Assembly: GCA_021740645.1 (NCBI GenBank)
Contig: JAIOZL010000008.1
Span: 1-64,000 of the forward strand
Reading direction: 5' to 3'
DNA: 64,000 nt
DNA from: Bacteroidales bacterium
GTDB lineage: Bacteria > Bacteroidota > Bacteroidia > Bacteroidales > JAADJA01
The first letter of the stretch is position 1, and each line of letters begins with the position of its first letter. Shown in pieces: positions 34,088 through 43,503 of this stretch. The position numbers and the translations under genes were made by a program. The notes below the pieces were generated by a model. It was not told the origin of the DNA, did no database searches, and was given only the letters and a program-made list of their open reading frames with translations.

Positions 34088-35455
34088 ATGGCAAAGTCGA
34101 AAAGCGTTTTCTTTTGCCAAAACTGCGGAGCCCAGTCAGCAAGATGGATCGGCCGTTGCCCCTCTTGCAATGAATGGAATACCTATGTTGAAGAAATTAT
34201 CCAAAAAGAATCTGAGAAGAATAAAAACCCAGTCGCATCTCAAAATAAAAGACCTGAACCGGTCAAAATTTCAGAGATTGAAAGCGGTAGGGAAGAACGG
34301 GTAAATTTAATTGACCAGGAATTAAACAGAGTACTTGGTGGGGGTTTGGTAAAAGGCTCCCTGGTTTTGGTAGGAGGAGAACCTGGCATTGGGAAATCCA
34401 CTTTACTTTTACAGGTCGCCCTAAAACTCAGGAATATTAAAGTTTTATACGTAACCGGGGAAGAAAGCGAACAGCAAATAAAGCTGAGGGCAGGGAGGAT
34501 TGGCAGTGAAAATGACGATTGTTATATCCTGGCTGAAACAAACACGCAGCATATCTTTCAGATGATAGAAAAGCTTACTCCCGACATGGTAATTATTGAT
34601 TCCATTCAAACGCTTTTTACCGATTACCTTGATTCTTCTGCAGGCAGTATATCGCAAATCAGGGAATGTGCTGCCGAATTTCAGAAATATGCTAAAATTA
34701 CCAATACTCCTGTCTTCTTGATAGGACATATTACTAAGGAGGGCTCTCTGGCAGGGCCAAAATTACTCGAACATATGGTGGACACAGTCCTTCAGTTTGA
34801 GGGAGAGAGGAATTATGGTTACCGGATTTTAAGAGCTGCAAAAAACCGTTTTGGGTCTACCTCAGAACTGGGTATTTATGAAATGCAGAATACCGGACTT
34901 AGGGAAGTATTAAATCCTTCGGAGATATTACTTTCTAACAGGGATAATAATTTAAGCGGGATTGCAGTAGCTTCGATGGTAGAAGGGGTCCGTCCCATGA
35001 TGATTGAAACACAGGCCCTGGTGAGTTCTGCTGCGTATGGAACTCCCCTCAGGTCTTCTACTGGCTTTGATGCGCGCCGGCTTAATATGTTGTTGGCCGT
35101 TCTTGAAAAAAGGAGTGGTTTCAGGCTAGGTGCAAAAGATGTGTTTCTGAATATTGCTGGAGGAATAAGAGTGGACGACCCTGCTATTGACCTGGCAGTT
35201 ATTGCTTCCATTTTATCATCCAGTGAGGATATTGCAATCGACCAAAACATTTGTTTTGCCGGAGAAGTGGGTCTTTCAGGAGAAGTGAGGGCTGTAAATA
35301 AAATTGAGCAACGGATAGCTGAAGCCAATAAACTTGGAATGGAGCAAATTTTTGTTTCTAAATACGGGTTAAAAGGATTCCAAAAATCAAATTTTAATAT
35401 TGAGATTATTCCGGTCGGAAAAGTCGAGGAGGTATTCAGTAAATTATTTGGATAA
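34088..35455 (+). CDS. radA: DNA repair protein RadA
   Basis: This 455-aa branch-migration protein aids recombination. It has an N-terminal zinc finger (FFCQNCGAQSARWIGRCPSC), Walker A GGEPGIGKSTLL, Walker B MVIIDSIQTLF, the RadA-specific AAKNRFGSTSELG and a Lon-like C-terminal domain with EVGLSGEVRAV. Length is normal. It ends the panC-to-radA gene chain and converges on the small CTERM-like gene. Confidence 0.97.
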   Translation: MAKSKSVFFCQNCGAQSARWIGRCPSCNEWNTYVEEIIQKESEKNKNPVASQNKRPEPVKISEIESGREERVNLIDQELNRVLGGGLVKGSLVLVGGEPGIGKSTLLLQVALKLRNIKVLYVTGEESEQQIKLRAGRIGSENDDCYILAETNTQHIFQMIEKLTPDMVIIDSIQTLFTDYLDSSAGSISQIRECAAEFQKYAKITNTPVFLIGHITKEGSLAGPKLLEHMVDTVLQFEGERNYGYRILRAAKNRFGSTSELGIYEMQNTGLREVLNPSEILLSNRDNNLSGIAVASMVEGVRPMMIETQALVSSAAYGTPLRSSTGFDARRLNMLLAVLEKRSGFRLGAKDVFLNIAGGIRVDDPAIDLAVIASILSSSEDIAIDQNICFAGEVGLSGEVRAVNKIEQRIAEANKLGMEQIFVSKYGLKGFQKSNFNIEIIPVGKVEEVFSKLFG

Positions 35456-35485
35456 AAAAACCCTGACGAAGCAAGCTTGTCAGGG
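35454..35485 (-). terminator. Terminator of the small CTERM-like gene
   Basis: CCCTGAC/GTCAGGG pairs around an 11-base loop. The T tract is on the minus strand (seven T from plus AAAAAAA at 35454-35460), so it stops the 75-aa gene. On the plus strand it lies just after radA but lacks a U tract. Confidence 0.75.
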
Positions 35486-35507
35486 CATTCAAAGTGATTA
35501 ATTTTCT

Positions 35508-35735
35508 CTAATTCAAAATCTTTTTTCTTAAGGTCATTATCTTTTTAGTGCCATAAGCAATACCTAATGTAAGCATAAATATTAATCCTCCACCAATTGG
35601 TGAACCTCCACCCACAGGGTTTCCTCCTGTTGGATCTCCACCCGGATCTGGTGGTGCATCAGCAAATACTTGAGCACTTACCACTAAGGCTAAAACAATT
35701 AGAACTACTGCTGTTTTTATGACAATTTTTTTCAT
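35508..35735 (-). CDS. Small exported protein with CTERM-like sorting tail
   Basis: The 75-aa product has a signal peptide (VVLIVLALVVSAQVFA), then a Pro/Gly-rich stretch (PPDPGGDPTGGNPVGGG) and a C-terminal SPIGGGLIFMLTLGIAYGTKK, a short motif, a membrane helix and basic residues. This resembles the PID-CTERM type of tail known in Bacteroidota, although the motif reads PIGG. After removal of both ends only about 20 residues would remain, so it may be a surface peptide, linker or peptide signal. It has its own promoter and terminator. Confidence 0.7.
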   Translation of the reverse strand: MKKIVIKTAVVLIVLALVVSAQVFADAPPDPGGDPTGGNPVGGGSPIGGGLIFMLTLGIAYGTKKIMTLRKKILN

Positions 35736-35813
35736 CGTAAAAGGTTTTGTCTTGTTAAAAATATTTATCCAAAATCCCCATTATTAATCTTCCTGCATCA
35801 ACCTGACAAGCTG

Positions 35814-35821
35814 CAAAGATA
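35814..35821 (-). promoter_or_regulatory. -7 box of the small CTERM-like gene
   Basis: TATCTTTG on the minus strand matches TAnnTTTG and lies 78 bp upstream of the start. No clear -33 TTG is seen because the region is nearly pure A/T. Confidence 0.5.
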
Positions 35822-35915
35822 ATAAATAATTTATTTAGTTATTAAAAATAAAAAAAAATATCAGCTGCCTGTTGTTTAAAAATAAACCATCGGATTAATA
35901 ATGAGTCATTGTTTG

Positions 35916-36860
35916 CTACTTGCCGGCAAATTTATATGATAAGCCTACTGAAAGTAGTTGCTTGATTTGTGTTCTAGGCCCAATATTTCCATCTTTATCC
36001 ATAACCGGTGTATCATGATCATAAACCATTTGTAACCCAAAGTTGGCTGAAATCCAATCGTTCACTTTCATATTGATCATTGTATCCCAGTTTACATCAA
36101 CGTTTTGAGGATCCTTAAGATAATCAGAAAACAATTCAAGCTTGGTACTCAAATTGACATTCTTAACAATGTCTTTTACAAATAAAAATCTGAAATATGC
36201 GCCCATCTCGAATTTGGATTTTTCACCATCTGTTAATTTTTTAGTCAAATCTGGATTTCCAAGGCTGTCAGCTTCATAGGTTGCACCTTCTACTCCAAAC
36301 GATCCTGCATCGGCTAAATCCTGGTCATTGACGATGATCCATTTTGCAGTAGCCGGAGAGAAATAGAATGACAAATATTCCTTAGGCCGGTATTCCATTC
36401 CAGGGCCAATGGAAATATAAGCAGGTGCCAGAAAATTAGAAATCTTAACCTTTCCAATTGTTGGATCACCATCATGATAGTTATAGCCTTCAGCAAATTG
36501 AGTTTTAAAATTAAAATTCGCCGAATAGTACCAGACTTCAGAAGCCTGGTAACCATAAATAGACTGCAAATCAATTTTGTCTTCCGATTTGCGGTAGTCC
36601 TGAACACCCGTTTTCGTTTGACCATAAGCTAAACCGAGCATAGTTTCCCATTTTGCTTTTCCTTTAATATATCCGGCATAATAATTAAATATACCGTTCA
36701 TAGTAATGTTATTTTCCCCACCGGGAGCCCAGTTAGTAAAAGATGTTTGAGAAAACATTAATGAAATATCTCCTCTTCTTTTCCATGATGTGTCAGCATC
36801 CTGGGCAATTACAACACTCGTTAGAAGCAAGCCTGTAAAAAATAATAAAATCTTAGTCAT
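35916..36860 (-). CDS. DUF3078 outer-membrane-type protein
   Basis: The ORF track starts at 36956 inside mscS. I prefer ATG 36860, where a proper signal peptide begins (MTKILLFFTGLLLTSVVIAQ) and the overlap disappears. The 314-aa protein then has SWKRRGDISLMFSQTSFTNWAPGG, the start typical of DUF3078, and alternating aromatic strands that suggest a beta barrel. Function is unknown. It is on the same strand 31 bp behind mscS and could be cotranscribed. Confidence 0.88.
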   Translation of the reverse strand: MTKILLFFTGLLLTSVVIAQDADTSWKRRGDISLMFSQTSFTNWAPGGENNITMNGIFNYYAGYIKGKAKWETMLGLAYGQTKTGVQDYRKSEDKIDLQSIYGYQASEVWYYSANFNFKTQFAEGYNYHDGDPTIGKVKISNFLAPAYISIGPGMEYRPKEYLSFYFSPATAKWIIVNDQDLADAGSFGVEGATYEADSLGNPDLTKKLTDGEKSKFEMGAYFRFLFVKDIVKNVNLSTKLELFSDYLKDPQNVDVNWDTMINMKVNDWISANFGLQMVYDHDTPVMDKDGNIGPRTQIKQLLSVGLSYKFAGK

Positions 36861-36891
36861 AACTTTAAATTTATTGGTAATAATATTTGTT

Positions 36892-37710
36892 TTATTTCGA
36901 ATTATATACATGTACATCTGTTTGCGGATATGGAATTGAGATACCCTCTTTATCAAAAGCTTTTTTCACAAGTTCATACATATCAAAATTAATAGCCCAG
37001 TAATTGGAAGCCTCTGACCACACCCTGACCACTAGATTAACAGAACTATCCGCCAGTTCTGAAACAGCAATAAAAGGGGCAGGATCAGTAAATATTCTCT
37101 TATCCGCTTTAATTATCCCTTCAATAACTGCTTTTGCTTTGTCAATATCATCCGTATATCCAATCCCAAAAGTAAAGTCAACACGCCGGTGAGGCTCCGT
37201 TGAATAATTGGTTAATGAGCCGGTTGAAAGTCCTCCATTCGGGATAATAACCGTTTTGTTGTCAGGTGTTTTGAGTATAGTGTTGAATATATGAATCGCG
37301 CTTACAGTTCCCGAATACCCCTGGGCATCAATATAATCACCTACTTTAAAAGGTTTAAAAATTACCAGGATAACACCTCCGGCAAAATTCTGTAACGTAC
37401 CTGACAGGGCCATACCAATGGCAAATCCAGCGGCTGCAAGAATTGCCACAAAAGAAGTCATTTCAATTCCAACCATACTGATTACTGTAATGATCAGCAG
37501 AATTTTTAAGGAGATTCCGAATAAGGATTTTAAAAACTGGCCAAGAGTGGGATCAAAATTTCTCTTTTCAAAATTCCGGTCCATGGCTTTCAGGATTAAT
37601 TTTATAATCCACAAACCAACAAGCAATGTGACAATGGCTATTAATAGTTTCAATCCGTATTTGACGGCCAATTCATAAACCATGGTTATAATTCCCTCAA
37701 TGTTTTCCAT
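36892..37710 (-). CDS. Small-conductance mechanosensitive channel family protein
   Basis: This 272-aa MscS-type channel has three membrane helices. The pore helix contains AAGFAIGMALSGTLQNFAGG, followed by FKPFKVGDYI and NGGLSTGSLTNYS of the beta domain. The C-terminal region has RVWSEASNYWAINFDMYE. Together with mscL elsewhere in the window it supports osmotic release. No unusual domain is seen. Confidence 0.95.
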   Translation of the reverse strand: MENIEGIITMVYELAVKYGLKLLIAIVTLLVGLWIIKLILKAMDRNFEKRNFDPTLGQFLKSLFGISLKILLIITVISMVGIEMTSFVAILAAAGFAIGMALSGTLQNFAGGVILVIFKPFKVGDYIDAQGYSGTVSAIHIFNTILKTPDNKTVIIPNGGLSTGSLTNYSTEPHRRVDFTFGIGYTDDIDKAKAVIEGIIKADKRIFTDPAPFIAVSELADSSVNLVVRVWSEASNYWAINFDMYELVKKAFDKEGISIPYPQTDVHVYNSK

Positions 37711-37909
37711 AAGAATAATTGTGTTTTTGTTTTAACTTTTATGTCTTTCAGGAGATTGTTTTAATATCTTTTTTTTACGATAATGCGAATCCAGTTCCAA
37801 ATGAATAGGATGATTTATCTTGAATTTTTACTACTACCTGAAATTTATTCACTAAAAATAATAAATATTTCTTAATTCAGCTCTCATAACAAAGTTTTTC
37901 CCAATTTGT

Positions 37910-37917
37910 TAAATTTG
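37910..37917 (+). promoter_or_regulatory. -7 box of tilS
   Basis: TAAATTTG matches TAnnTTTG exactly and ends four bases before the ATG, implying a leaderless transcript. Confidence 0.55.
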
Positions 37918-37921
37918 CATA

Positions 37922-39253
37922 ATGAAAAACAGGTTTTTGGACTTCATTGCCTCTCAAGATTTATTTAATGACAAAGATACTATACTTATCGGATTAAGTG
38001 GAGGTATAGATAGCATGGTGATGGCCAACTTGTTTTTTCAGACAAAAAAAAAAATTGTCATTGCCCATTGTAATTTCCAATTAAGAGGGTTTGAATCTGA
38101 TAGGGATGAAAAATTCGTAATTGATTTTTGTGCCCAAAATAATATCCCCTGTTTTACCAGGTCTTTTGATACAAAAGATTATGCAAAAATCAATAATCTT
38201 TCAATACAAATGGCTGCCCGTGAATTGCGGATTAATTGGTTTGAAAAGCTTTTGGAAGAACACGGGTTTACCTACTATGCTACCGCCCATCATCTTGATG
38301 ACCAGATCGAGTCTTTTTTCATCAATTTATTAAGGGGAACAGGAATTGCAGGACTACATGGAATTTTACCTAAACAAAACAAGGTGATACATCCCATGCT
38401 TTTTACCACCCGGACTGAAATAGCTGAATATGCCAATTTACAAAATATAACCTTTAGAGAAGATAGTTCGAATAGCAAAACGGATTATACAAGAAATAAA
38501 ATCAGACATCAATTACTTCCAGTTATTAGCCAGGTAAATCCTGATGCTAAAAGTATAATTACTGATAATATTTATAGGTTTAGGGCTATAGAAAACATTT
38601 ACCAGCTAAAAATTAAGGAATTGGAAGCAAAAATTGTTTCTAAACAAGGCAAAAATATTCGAATATCTTTTCATGAATTATTCAGTTTACCAGAAAAAAC
38701 AACTGTTCTTTATGAAATAATTAAACAGTATGGTTTCAACTTTGCCCAGGCTACAGACATCACCGGGTCGCTGGAATCAATTGCAGGAAAAAAATTTTTA
38801 TCGGGCACACACCAACTTATTCGCGACCGGGAATATTTTATTATTGAAGAAATCTCTATTGATGAAAATGATCAAAATACTTATATTATCTCCGAAGGTA
38901 GCCCGGAATTAAAATATCCAATGGAAATAGAAATCTCCATTATGGAAAATAATTCTGATCTAAAAATCTCAACAGCAAAAAACGTAGCTTCATTTGACCT
39001 TCAAAAAATCACTTTTCCACTTCAGATTAGAAAATGGAAGAAAGGCGACCATTTTTATCCTTTTGGGATGAAAGGGAAAAAACTAATCAGCGACTATTTT
39101 ATTGACCAGAAGTTATCACTTTATGAAAAGCAAAAAATTTGGTTACTCACTTCGCAGGGTGAAATTCTATGGGTTATTGGGTATAGAACGGATAATAGGT
39201 TCAAAGTTTCTGGCTCAACCAAAAATATTATTCGGTTTACGCTGAAAAATTGA
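37922..39253 (+). CDS. tilS: tRNA(Ile)-lysidine synthetase
   Basis: This 443-aa ATP-dependent enzyme attaches lysine to C34 of the CAU-anticodon tRNA(Ile), allowing AUA decoding. The PP-loop is LIGLSGGIDSMV, followed by HCNFQLRG and ATAHHLDDQIESFFINL. The C-terminal domain ends with KWKKGDHFYPFGMKGKK and the usual lysidine-synthetase tail. Length is normal. It is essential in most bacteria and is alone in its transcription unit. Confidence 0.96.
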   Translation: MKNRFLDFIASQDLFNDKDTILIGLSGGIDSMVMANLFFQTKKKIVIAHCNFQLRGFESDRDEKFVIDFCAQNNIPCFTRSFDTKDYAKINNLSIQMAARELRINWFEKLLEEHGFTYYATAHHLDDQIESFFINLLRGTGIAGLHGILPKQNKVIHPMLFTTRTEIAEYANLQNITFREDSSNSKTDYTRNKIRHQLLPVISQVNPDAKSIITDNIYRFRAIENIYQLKIKELEAKIVSKQGKNIRISFHELFSLPEKTTVLYEIIKQYGFNFAQATDITGSLESIAGKKFLSGTHQLIRDREYFIIEEISIDENDQNTYIISEGSPELKYPMEIEISIMENNSDLKISTAKNVASFDLQKITFPLQIRKWKKGDHFYPFGMKGKKLISDYFIDQKLSLYEKQKIWLLTSQGEILWVIGYRTDNRFKVSGSTKNIIRFTLKN

Positions 39254-39326
39254 CAATTTTGGTATACGATTTTGAACCATTAACCTTAAAAATTCATAAA
39301 AATAAGTACTGAATTTTTGAAATAAT

Positions 39327-39334
39327 TACCTTTG
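39327..39334 (+). promoter_or_regulatory. -7 box of the dsbD-like gene
   Basis: TACCTTTG matches TAnnTTTG. It overlaps the ORF-track start at 39332, which therefore cannot be the real start. Confidence 0.5.
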
Positions 39335-39403
39335 CTGCTTCGTACAACTTTGAAGCATACACAGGTGTCTAGCTATTTTATTTACAGGGGTAAAAATAAT
39401 ACC

Positions 39404-41542
39404 ATGAAAAAACAACTTTTCTTCTTAGGGATCATCCTTTTACAATCATTTTTTAGTTTTGCAGAAATTCTTGAACCGGTTAAATGGGCCTATGAAAGCA
39501 AACAAATCGAAGGAAACACTTATGAGTTAACGTTTAAAGCTTCTATTGATAGGACCTGGCACTTATATTCACAAAATGTTCCGGAAGGCGGGCCTGTTAA
39601 AACTTCCTTTTATTTTTATGAATTAAACGGGTTCACTTTAGCAGAAGACGTTCAGGTAATTGAAGAAGAATCATTCACTGAAGAAAACAATATGGATTAC
39701 ATTGTTTTGTTTAGTGAACCAAAGGGCCACGAAGAAAACGATCCAAACTTCAACATGATTGTAAAGTATTTTGAAGAAGAGGCTGTTTTTAAGCAAACCA
39801 TCCGGTTAAATTCCTCTGACCCCCTTACTGTTACCGGATATATATACTTCATGTGTTGCGATGATTCCCGCTGTTTACCTCCGGCAGAAGTTGAGTTTGA
39901 GTTTTTATTCAACGGAGCCACCCCTACCCTCTCTGCACAAACAAACAGCGGTGAAGGCGCTGCCCTAATTGAGGTAGAAACTATAGGCGAATTGGGGGAG
40001 ACAGTTGATGCGCAGCCAAAATATAAAAGAACAACTGAAATCATTAAAGACAAATCAGTCCTTGTAAATGATCTTTCCAATAAATCACTGTGGGAACTCT
40101 TTTTCTTTTCTATCCTGGCCGGACTTGCAGCAATTTTAACCCCCTGTGTTTTCCCCATGATTCCGATGACCGTAAGCTTTTTCATGAAAGACCCGGATAA
40201 AAAATCACATGCTAAACTTCAGGCTATAGCTTTTGGAATCTCTATCATACTTATTTATACCATAGTCGGGACTCTTATAGCCGTTACTCTGGGTGTGAAC
40301 TTTGCCAACTGGCTTAGCACACATTGGATTCCAAACGTATTATTTTTCCTGATATTCGTAATATTTGCAGCTTCATTTTTTGGCATGTTTGAAATTACAA
40401 TGCCAAGCTGGATGATCAATAAATCAGATGCTAAAGCGGATAAGGGGGGTATAACGGGATCATTCTTCATGGCTTTTACACTAGTGTTGGTTTCCTTCTC
40501 TTGTACCGGTCCGTTAGTTGGTCTAATTTTAGTTGAAGCCGCCGGAGGAGCTTGGCTTGAACCCATTGTAGGTATGCTTGGTTTTTCAGTCGCTTTTGCC
40601 CTGCCCTTTACATTATTTGCTTTTTTTCCTTCCTGGATGAATAAACTTCCTAAATCCGGGGGTTGGCTCAATTCAGTGAAGGTGATCTTAGGATTTATCG
40701 AACTTGCATTAGGCCTTAAGTTTTTAAGTGTGGCGGATCAAACCTATCATTGGGGATTGCTCGATCGTGAGATTTACCTTGCGCTCTGGATCATCATTTT
40801 TGGACTGATGGGATTGTATTTATTAGGAAAGATCAAGTTTTCGCATGACAGCGATGTAAAATTTATTAGTGTACCACGCCTTTTCCTGGTAATTATCACC
40901 TTTACGTTTGTGGCATACCTGATTCCCGGGATGTTTGGAGCACCTTTAAAAGCACTTTCAGGCTATCTTCCACCAATGGCTTCCCACGATTTTGATTTCA
41001 ATGAAATATCCAGAAGAAATGCAATGACAGTAGCCGGAGTAAAAAACGAATCATCCATTTGTGAAAAGCCTATGTACAGCGAATTCCTTCACCTGCCGCA
41101 TGGACTTAAGGGATACTATGACTATGGCCAGGGCCTGGGTTGTGCACAAAAACTTGACAAACCAATATTTATTGACTTCACCGGACACGGATGCGTAAAC
41201 TGCCGTGAAATGGAAGCTAATGTTTGGTCCGATCCAAAAGTTTTGGATTTACTAAAAAATGAATTTGTTGTGATAAGCCTTTATGTAGATGATAAGACAC
41301 CTTTACCAGAATCAGAATGGGTGCTTTCCTCTGCAGATAATAAACTTAAAAAATCTATTGGAAAGGTTTATGCCGACCTTCAGATTTATAATTTCAATGT
41401 AAATGCTCAGCCCTATTATGTTTTGCTTAACCATGATGGCGGATTGCTGGCACAACCTCGTGCCTATGACCTGGATATTGAAGCTTACGTTGAATTCCTG
41501 GAGGGTGGCCTCGAGATGTTTAAAAACGACAAACACCTTTAA
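39404..41542 (+). CDS. dsbD: DsbD-like thiol:disulfide interchange protein
   Basis: I choose ATG 39404, which gives a clean signal peptide (QLFFLGIILLQSFFSFAE). The 712-aa protein passes electrons from cytoplasmic thioredoxin to the periplasm. The N-terminal domain has two cysteines in FMCCDDSRCLPP, the central domain eight helices with LTPCVFPMIPMTVSFF and SFSCTGPLVG, and the C-terminal thioredoxin domain has GHGCVNCREME. The thioredoxins and DsrC system elsewhere in the window are possible links in the same redox economy. Confidence 0.94.
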   Translation: MKKQLFFLGIILLQSFFSFAEILEPVKWAYESKQIEGNTYELTFKASIDRTWHLYSQNVPEGGPVKTSFYFYELNGFTLAEDVQVIEEESFTEENNMDYIVLFSEPKGHEENDPNFNMIVKYFEEEAVFKQTIRLNSSDPLTVTGYIYFMCCDDSRCLPPAEVEFEFLFNGATPTLSAQTNSGEGAALIEVETIGELGETVDAQPKYKRTTEIIKDKSVLVNDLSNKSLWELFFFSILAGLAAILTPCVFPMIPMTVSFFMKDPDKKSHAKLQAIAFGISIILIYTIVGTLIAVTLGVNFANWLSTHWIPNVLFFLIFVIFAASFFGMFEITMPSWMINKSDAKADKGGITGSFFMAFTLVLVSFSCTGPLVGLILVEAAGGAWLEPIVGMLGFSVAFALPFTLFAFFPSWMNKLPKSGGWLNSVKVILGFIELALGLKFLSVADQTYHWGLLDREIYLALWIIIFGLMGLYLLGKIKFSHDSDVKFISVPRLFLVIITFTFVAYLIPGMFGAPLKALSGYLPPMASHDFDFNEISRRNAMTVAGVKNESSICEKPMYSEFLHLPHGLKGYYDYGQGLGCAQKLDKPIFIDFTGHGCVNCREMEANVWSDPKVLDLLKNEFVVISLYVDDKTPLPESEWVLSSADNKLKKSIGKVYADLQIYNFNVNAQPYYVLLNHDGGLLAQPRAYDLDIEAYVEFLEGGLEMFKNDKHL

Positions 41543-41585
41543 CAGTTTTTTAACAAAATTGACTGTTTGCCAACACCTTTCTGGC

Positions 41586-41615
41586 TTTGCGGTTAAGCAG
41601 AATGCTTTATTTTTG
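41586..41615 (+). promoter_or_regulatory. Promoter of the FG-GAP gene
   Basis: TTTG (41586-41589), 18 bases, TATTTTTG (41608-41615). Both boxes match the Bacteroidota consensus, with spacing one base short of the usual range. The leader would be about 12 nt. Confidence 0.6.
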
Positions 41616-41634
41616 ATGAAATAATTATATTGCT

Positions 41635-43374
41635 ATGAAACAACTTTTATCATCACCTCAAACTTTCATATTTGTCTTTCTGATCATTTTCTCTTTTCAA
41701 ATGAATGCCCAATTGTTTGTGGACATTAATGCCGGATTGGTCAATCTTGAAAATAGCTCGGTTAGCTGGGGAGATTATGATAATGATAAAGATATGGATA
41801 TTCTTATATGTGGTAAAAGCTCAGGAGGTTCTTTTTTAACAAGGATTTATAAAAATGACGGGGGATTATTTACAGATATTAATGCAGGTTTAAGTGGAAT
41901 AAATATGGGGGTAGTGCAATGGGGTGATTATGACAACGACGGCGACCTTGATATTTTGGCGACCGGAGAAAATCTGGAACAAACAGCTATTATTTATCGG
42001 AATGATAATGGGATATTTTCGAGCATACAGCTTGATTATTTTGATGGTTTTAGTTTTGCATGCTGGGGAGATTATGATAACGACGGCGACCTTGATGCAT
42101 TTATAACAGGGAATTGGAATTCTGTTTTATACAGAAATGATGGTCAGGATCAATTTATTGATTCCGGGAACGAGTTTACCATGATGAACAGTGCGAAGGC
42201 AGATTGGGGAGATTATGACGGGGATGGAGACCTCGACTTACTTCTCACTGGCGATACAGGGGGGGGAATGAAAATGTATCTCTATGTCAATGAAAACAAC
42301 GGCTTCACCCCCCAGGAACTTGCGAATATGGGATTAAGCGCCGGCTCAGTCCAATGGGGGGATTATGACAGCGATGGGGATCTGGATATCCTGATCATGG
42401 GTTTTAACGACTGGGTTGAGCCTCAGGCATATATATACAGAAATGACGAAAATTTGGCTTTTGTAAACATCTATGCAGGTTTAGCCCCTGTGGCAGTGGG
42501 CAACGCCATGTGGGCTGATTATGACAACGATGGGGACCTGGATTGCGCTCTAACCGGAAAACTTTCAGGATGCGGAGTGTTTGCAACAGAAATATACCGC
42601 AACGATGGAAATGACTATTTCAATAGTTTAAATGCGGGTATCGCTGATGGAGAGTACAGCTGTTTAGCCTGGGGCGATTACGACAACGACACAGACCTTG
42701 ATCTGATTGTTGCGGGCAGCTCATATTCAGGTGGCCCTTTTACAAAGATCTACCGAAACGATGCAGCTCTTCCTAACTTCCTGCCAGAACCACCTCAAAA
42801 TCTTTATTATGATTTTGCTGATGACAGAACAATTTTGAGCTGGGATGCAGGAAGCGATCTTCAAACACCTGTCAATGGATTAACTTACAATATTCGTATT
42901 GGTACTGAGTCGTTAAGTTGCGATAATCTTTCTCCTATGGCTCATATGGATAATGGGTACAGAAAAATTGTTAAAGCTGGAAACACATCAAGGTCTAATA
43001 GCTGGATGGTTGAGGGGCTGATACCAGGACAAACCTATTACTGGAGTGTCCAAACTATTGACAATACCTTTGCTGCCTCTGAATTTTCTGATGAACAATC
43101 TTTTGTTTACAGCATTACCGGAATTACTAAAACATCAAATCTTAATGAAGAGTTATTTTATCCCAATCCTGCAAAAGATGTTATTTATATTAATTCAATG
43201 GTTGATTTAAAGGGTACAAGTATAAAACTATTTACACACTCCGGTGAAATAATCAGGCAGGAGGCGCTTAACGCCAATAGACAAATAAATATTTATGACC
43301 TCAGTCCTGGCTTGTACTTTTTACAACTATCATCGGAACCTACTCAAATGCTAAATAAACTGATTATCAGATAA
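41635..43374 (+). CDS. Secreted FG-GAP/VCBS repeat protein with T9SS sorting domain
   Basis: This 579-aa protein starts with a signal peptide (FLIIFSFQMNAQ). At least seven repeats with WGDYDNDGDLDILATG-type calcium-binding Dx(D/N)xDxD loops follow, building an integrin-like propeller. Residues about 380-490 resemble a fibronectin type III domain (YYWSVQTIDNTFAASEFSD). The last 80 residues are a type A sorting domain (FYPNPAKDVIYINS and LSPGLYFLQL). It is probably a surface protein binding polymers or other proteins, with unknown ligand. Confidence 0.92.
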   Translation: MKQLLSSPQTFIFVFLIIFSFQMNAQLFVDINAGLVNLENSSVSWGDYDNDKDMDILICGKSSGGSFLTRIYKNDGGLFTDINAGLSGINMGVVQWGDYDNDGDLDILATGENLEQTAIIYRNDNGIFSSIQLDYFDGFSFACWGDYDNDGDLDAFITGNWNSVLYRNDGQDQFIDSGNEFTMMNSAKADWGDYDGDGDLDLLLTGDTGGGMKMYLYVNENNGFTPQELANMGLSAGSVQWGDYDSDGDLDILIMGFNDWVEPQAYIYRNDENLAFVNIYAGLAPVAVGNAMWADYDNDGDLDCALTGKLSGCGVFATEIYRNDGNDYFNSLNAGIADGEYSCLAWGDYDNDTDLDLIVAGSSYSGGPFTKIYRNDAALPNFLPEPPQNLYYDFADDRTILSWDAGSDLQTPVNGLTYNIRIGTESLSCDNLSPMAHMDNGYRKIVKAGNTSRSNSWMVEGLIPGQTYYWSVQTIDNTFAASEFSDEQSFVYSITGITKTSNLNEELFYPNPAKDVIYINSMVDLKGTSIKLFTHSGEIIRQEALNANRQINIYDLSPGLYFLQLSSEPTQMLNKLIIR

Positions 43375-43415
43375 GAAATTAATAATTCCTTAATTTTTAA
43401 CTTTATAACAATATT

Positions 43416-43423
43416 TACCTTTG
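43416..43423 (+). promoter_or_regulatory. -7 box of the GAPDH pair
   Basis: TACCTTTG matches TAnnTTTG, 80 bp upstream of the first GAPDH gene. The -33 region is not clear. Confidence 0.5.
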
Positions 43424-43503
43424 TACTCGTTATTTAGGTAGTATCTGAATTATTTGTTAGATATTAACCTTAAATCATTTATCAACAATTATATAATAAA
43501 ATA

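Noticed and set aside
34876-35328. Minus-strand 150-aa ORF
   Set aside because: It is antisense to the conserved RadA domain and shows low-complexity Ser/Thr/Ala composition typical of shadow frames.
35461-35485. Hairpin after radA as the radA terminator
   Set aside because: No T tract follows on the plus strand; seven T follow on the minus strand, so it belongs to the small CTERM-like gene.
36861-36956. Longer DUF3078 start at 36956
   Set aside because: It would overlap mscS by 65 bp and place a charged stretch before a perfect signal peptide that begins at 36860.
40255-40671. Minus-strand 138-aa ORF, and the one at 39697-40185
   Set aside because: Both lie antisense to the dsbD-like gene, which has complete domain motifs; they are reading-frame shadows.
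41750-42760. Repeated DNA in the FG-GAP gene as a possible CRISPR or satellite array
   Set aside because: The repeats (GGNGATTATGA-type) are in frame, about 150-200 bp apart, and encode the calcium-binding WGDYDNDGD loops; they are protein repeats.
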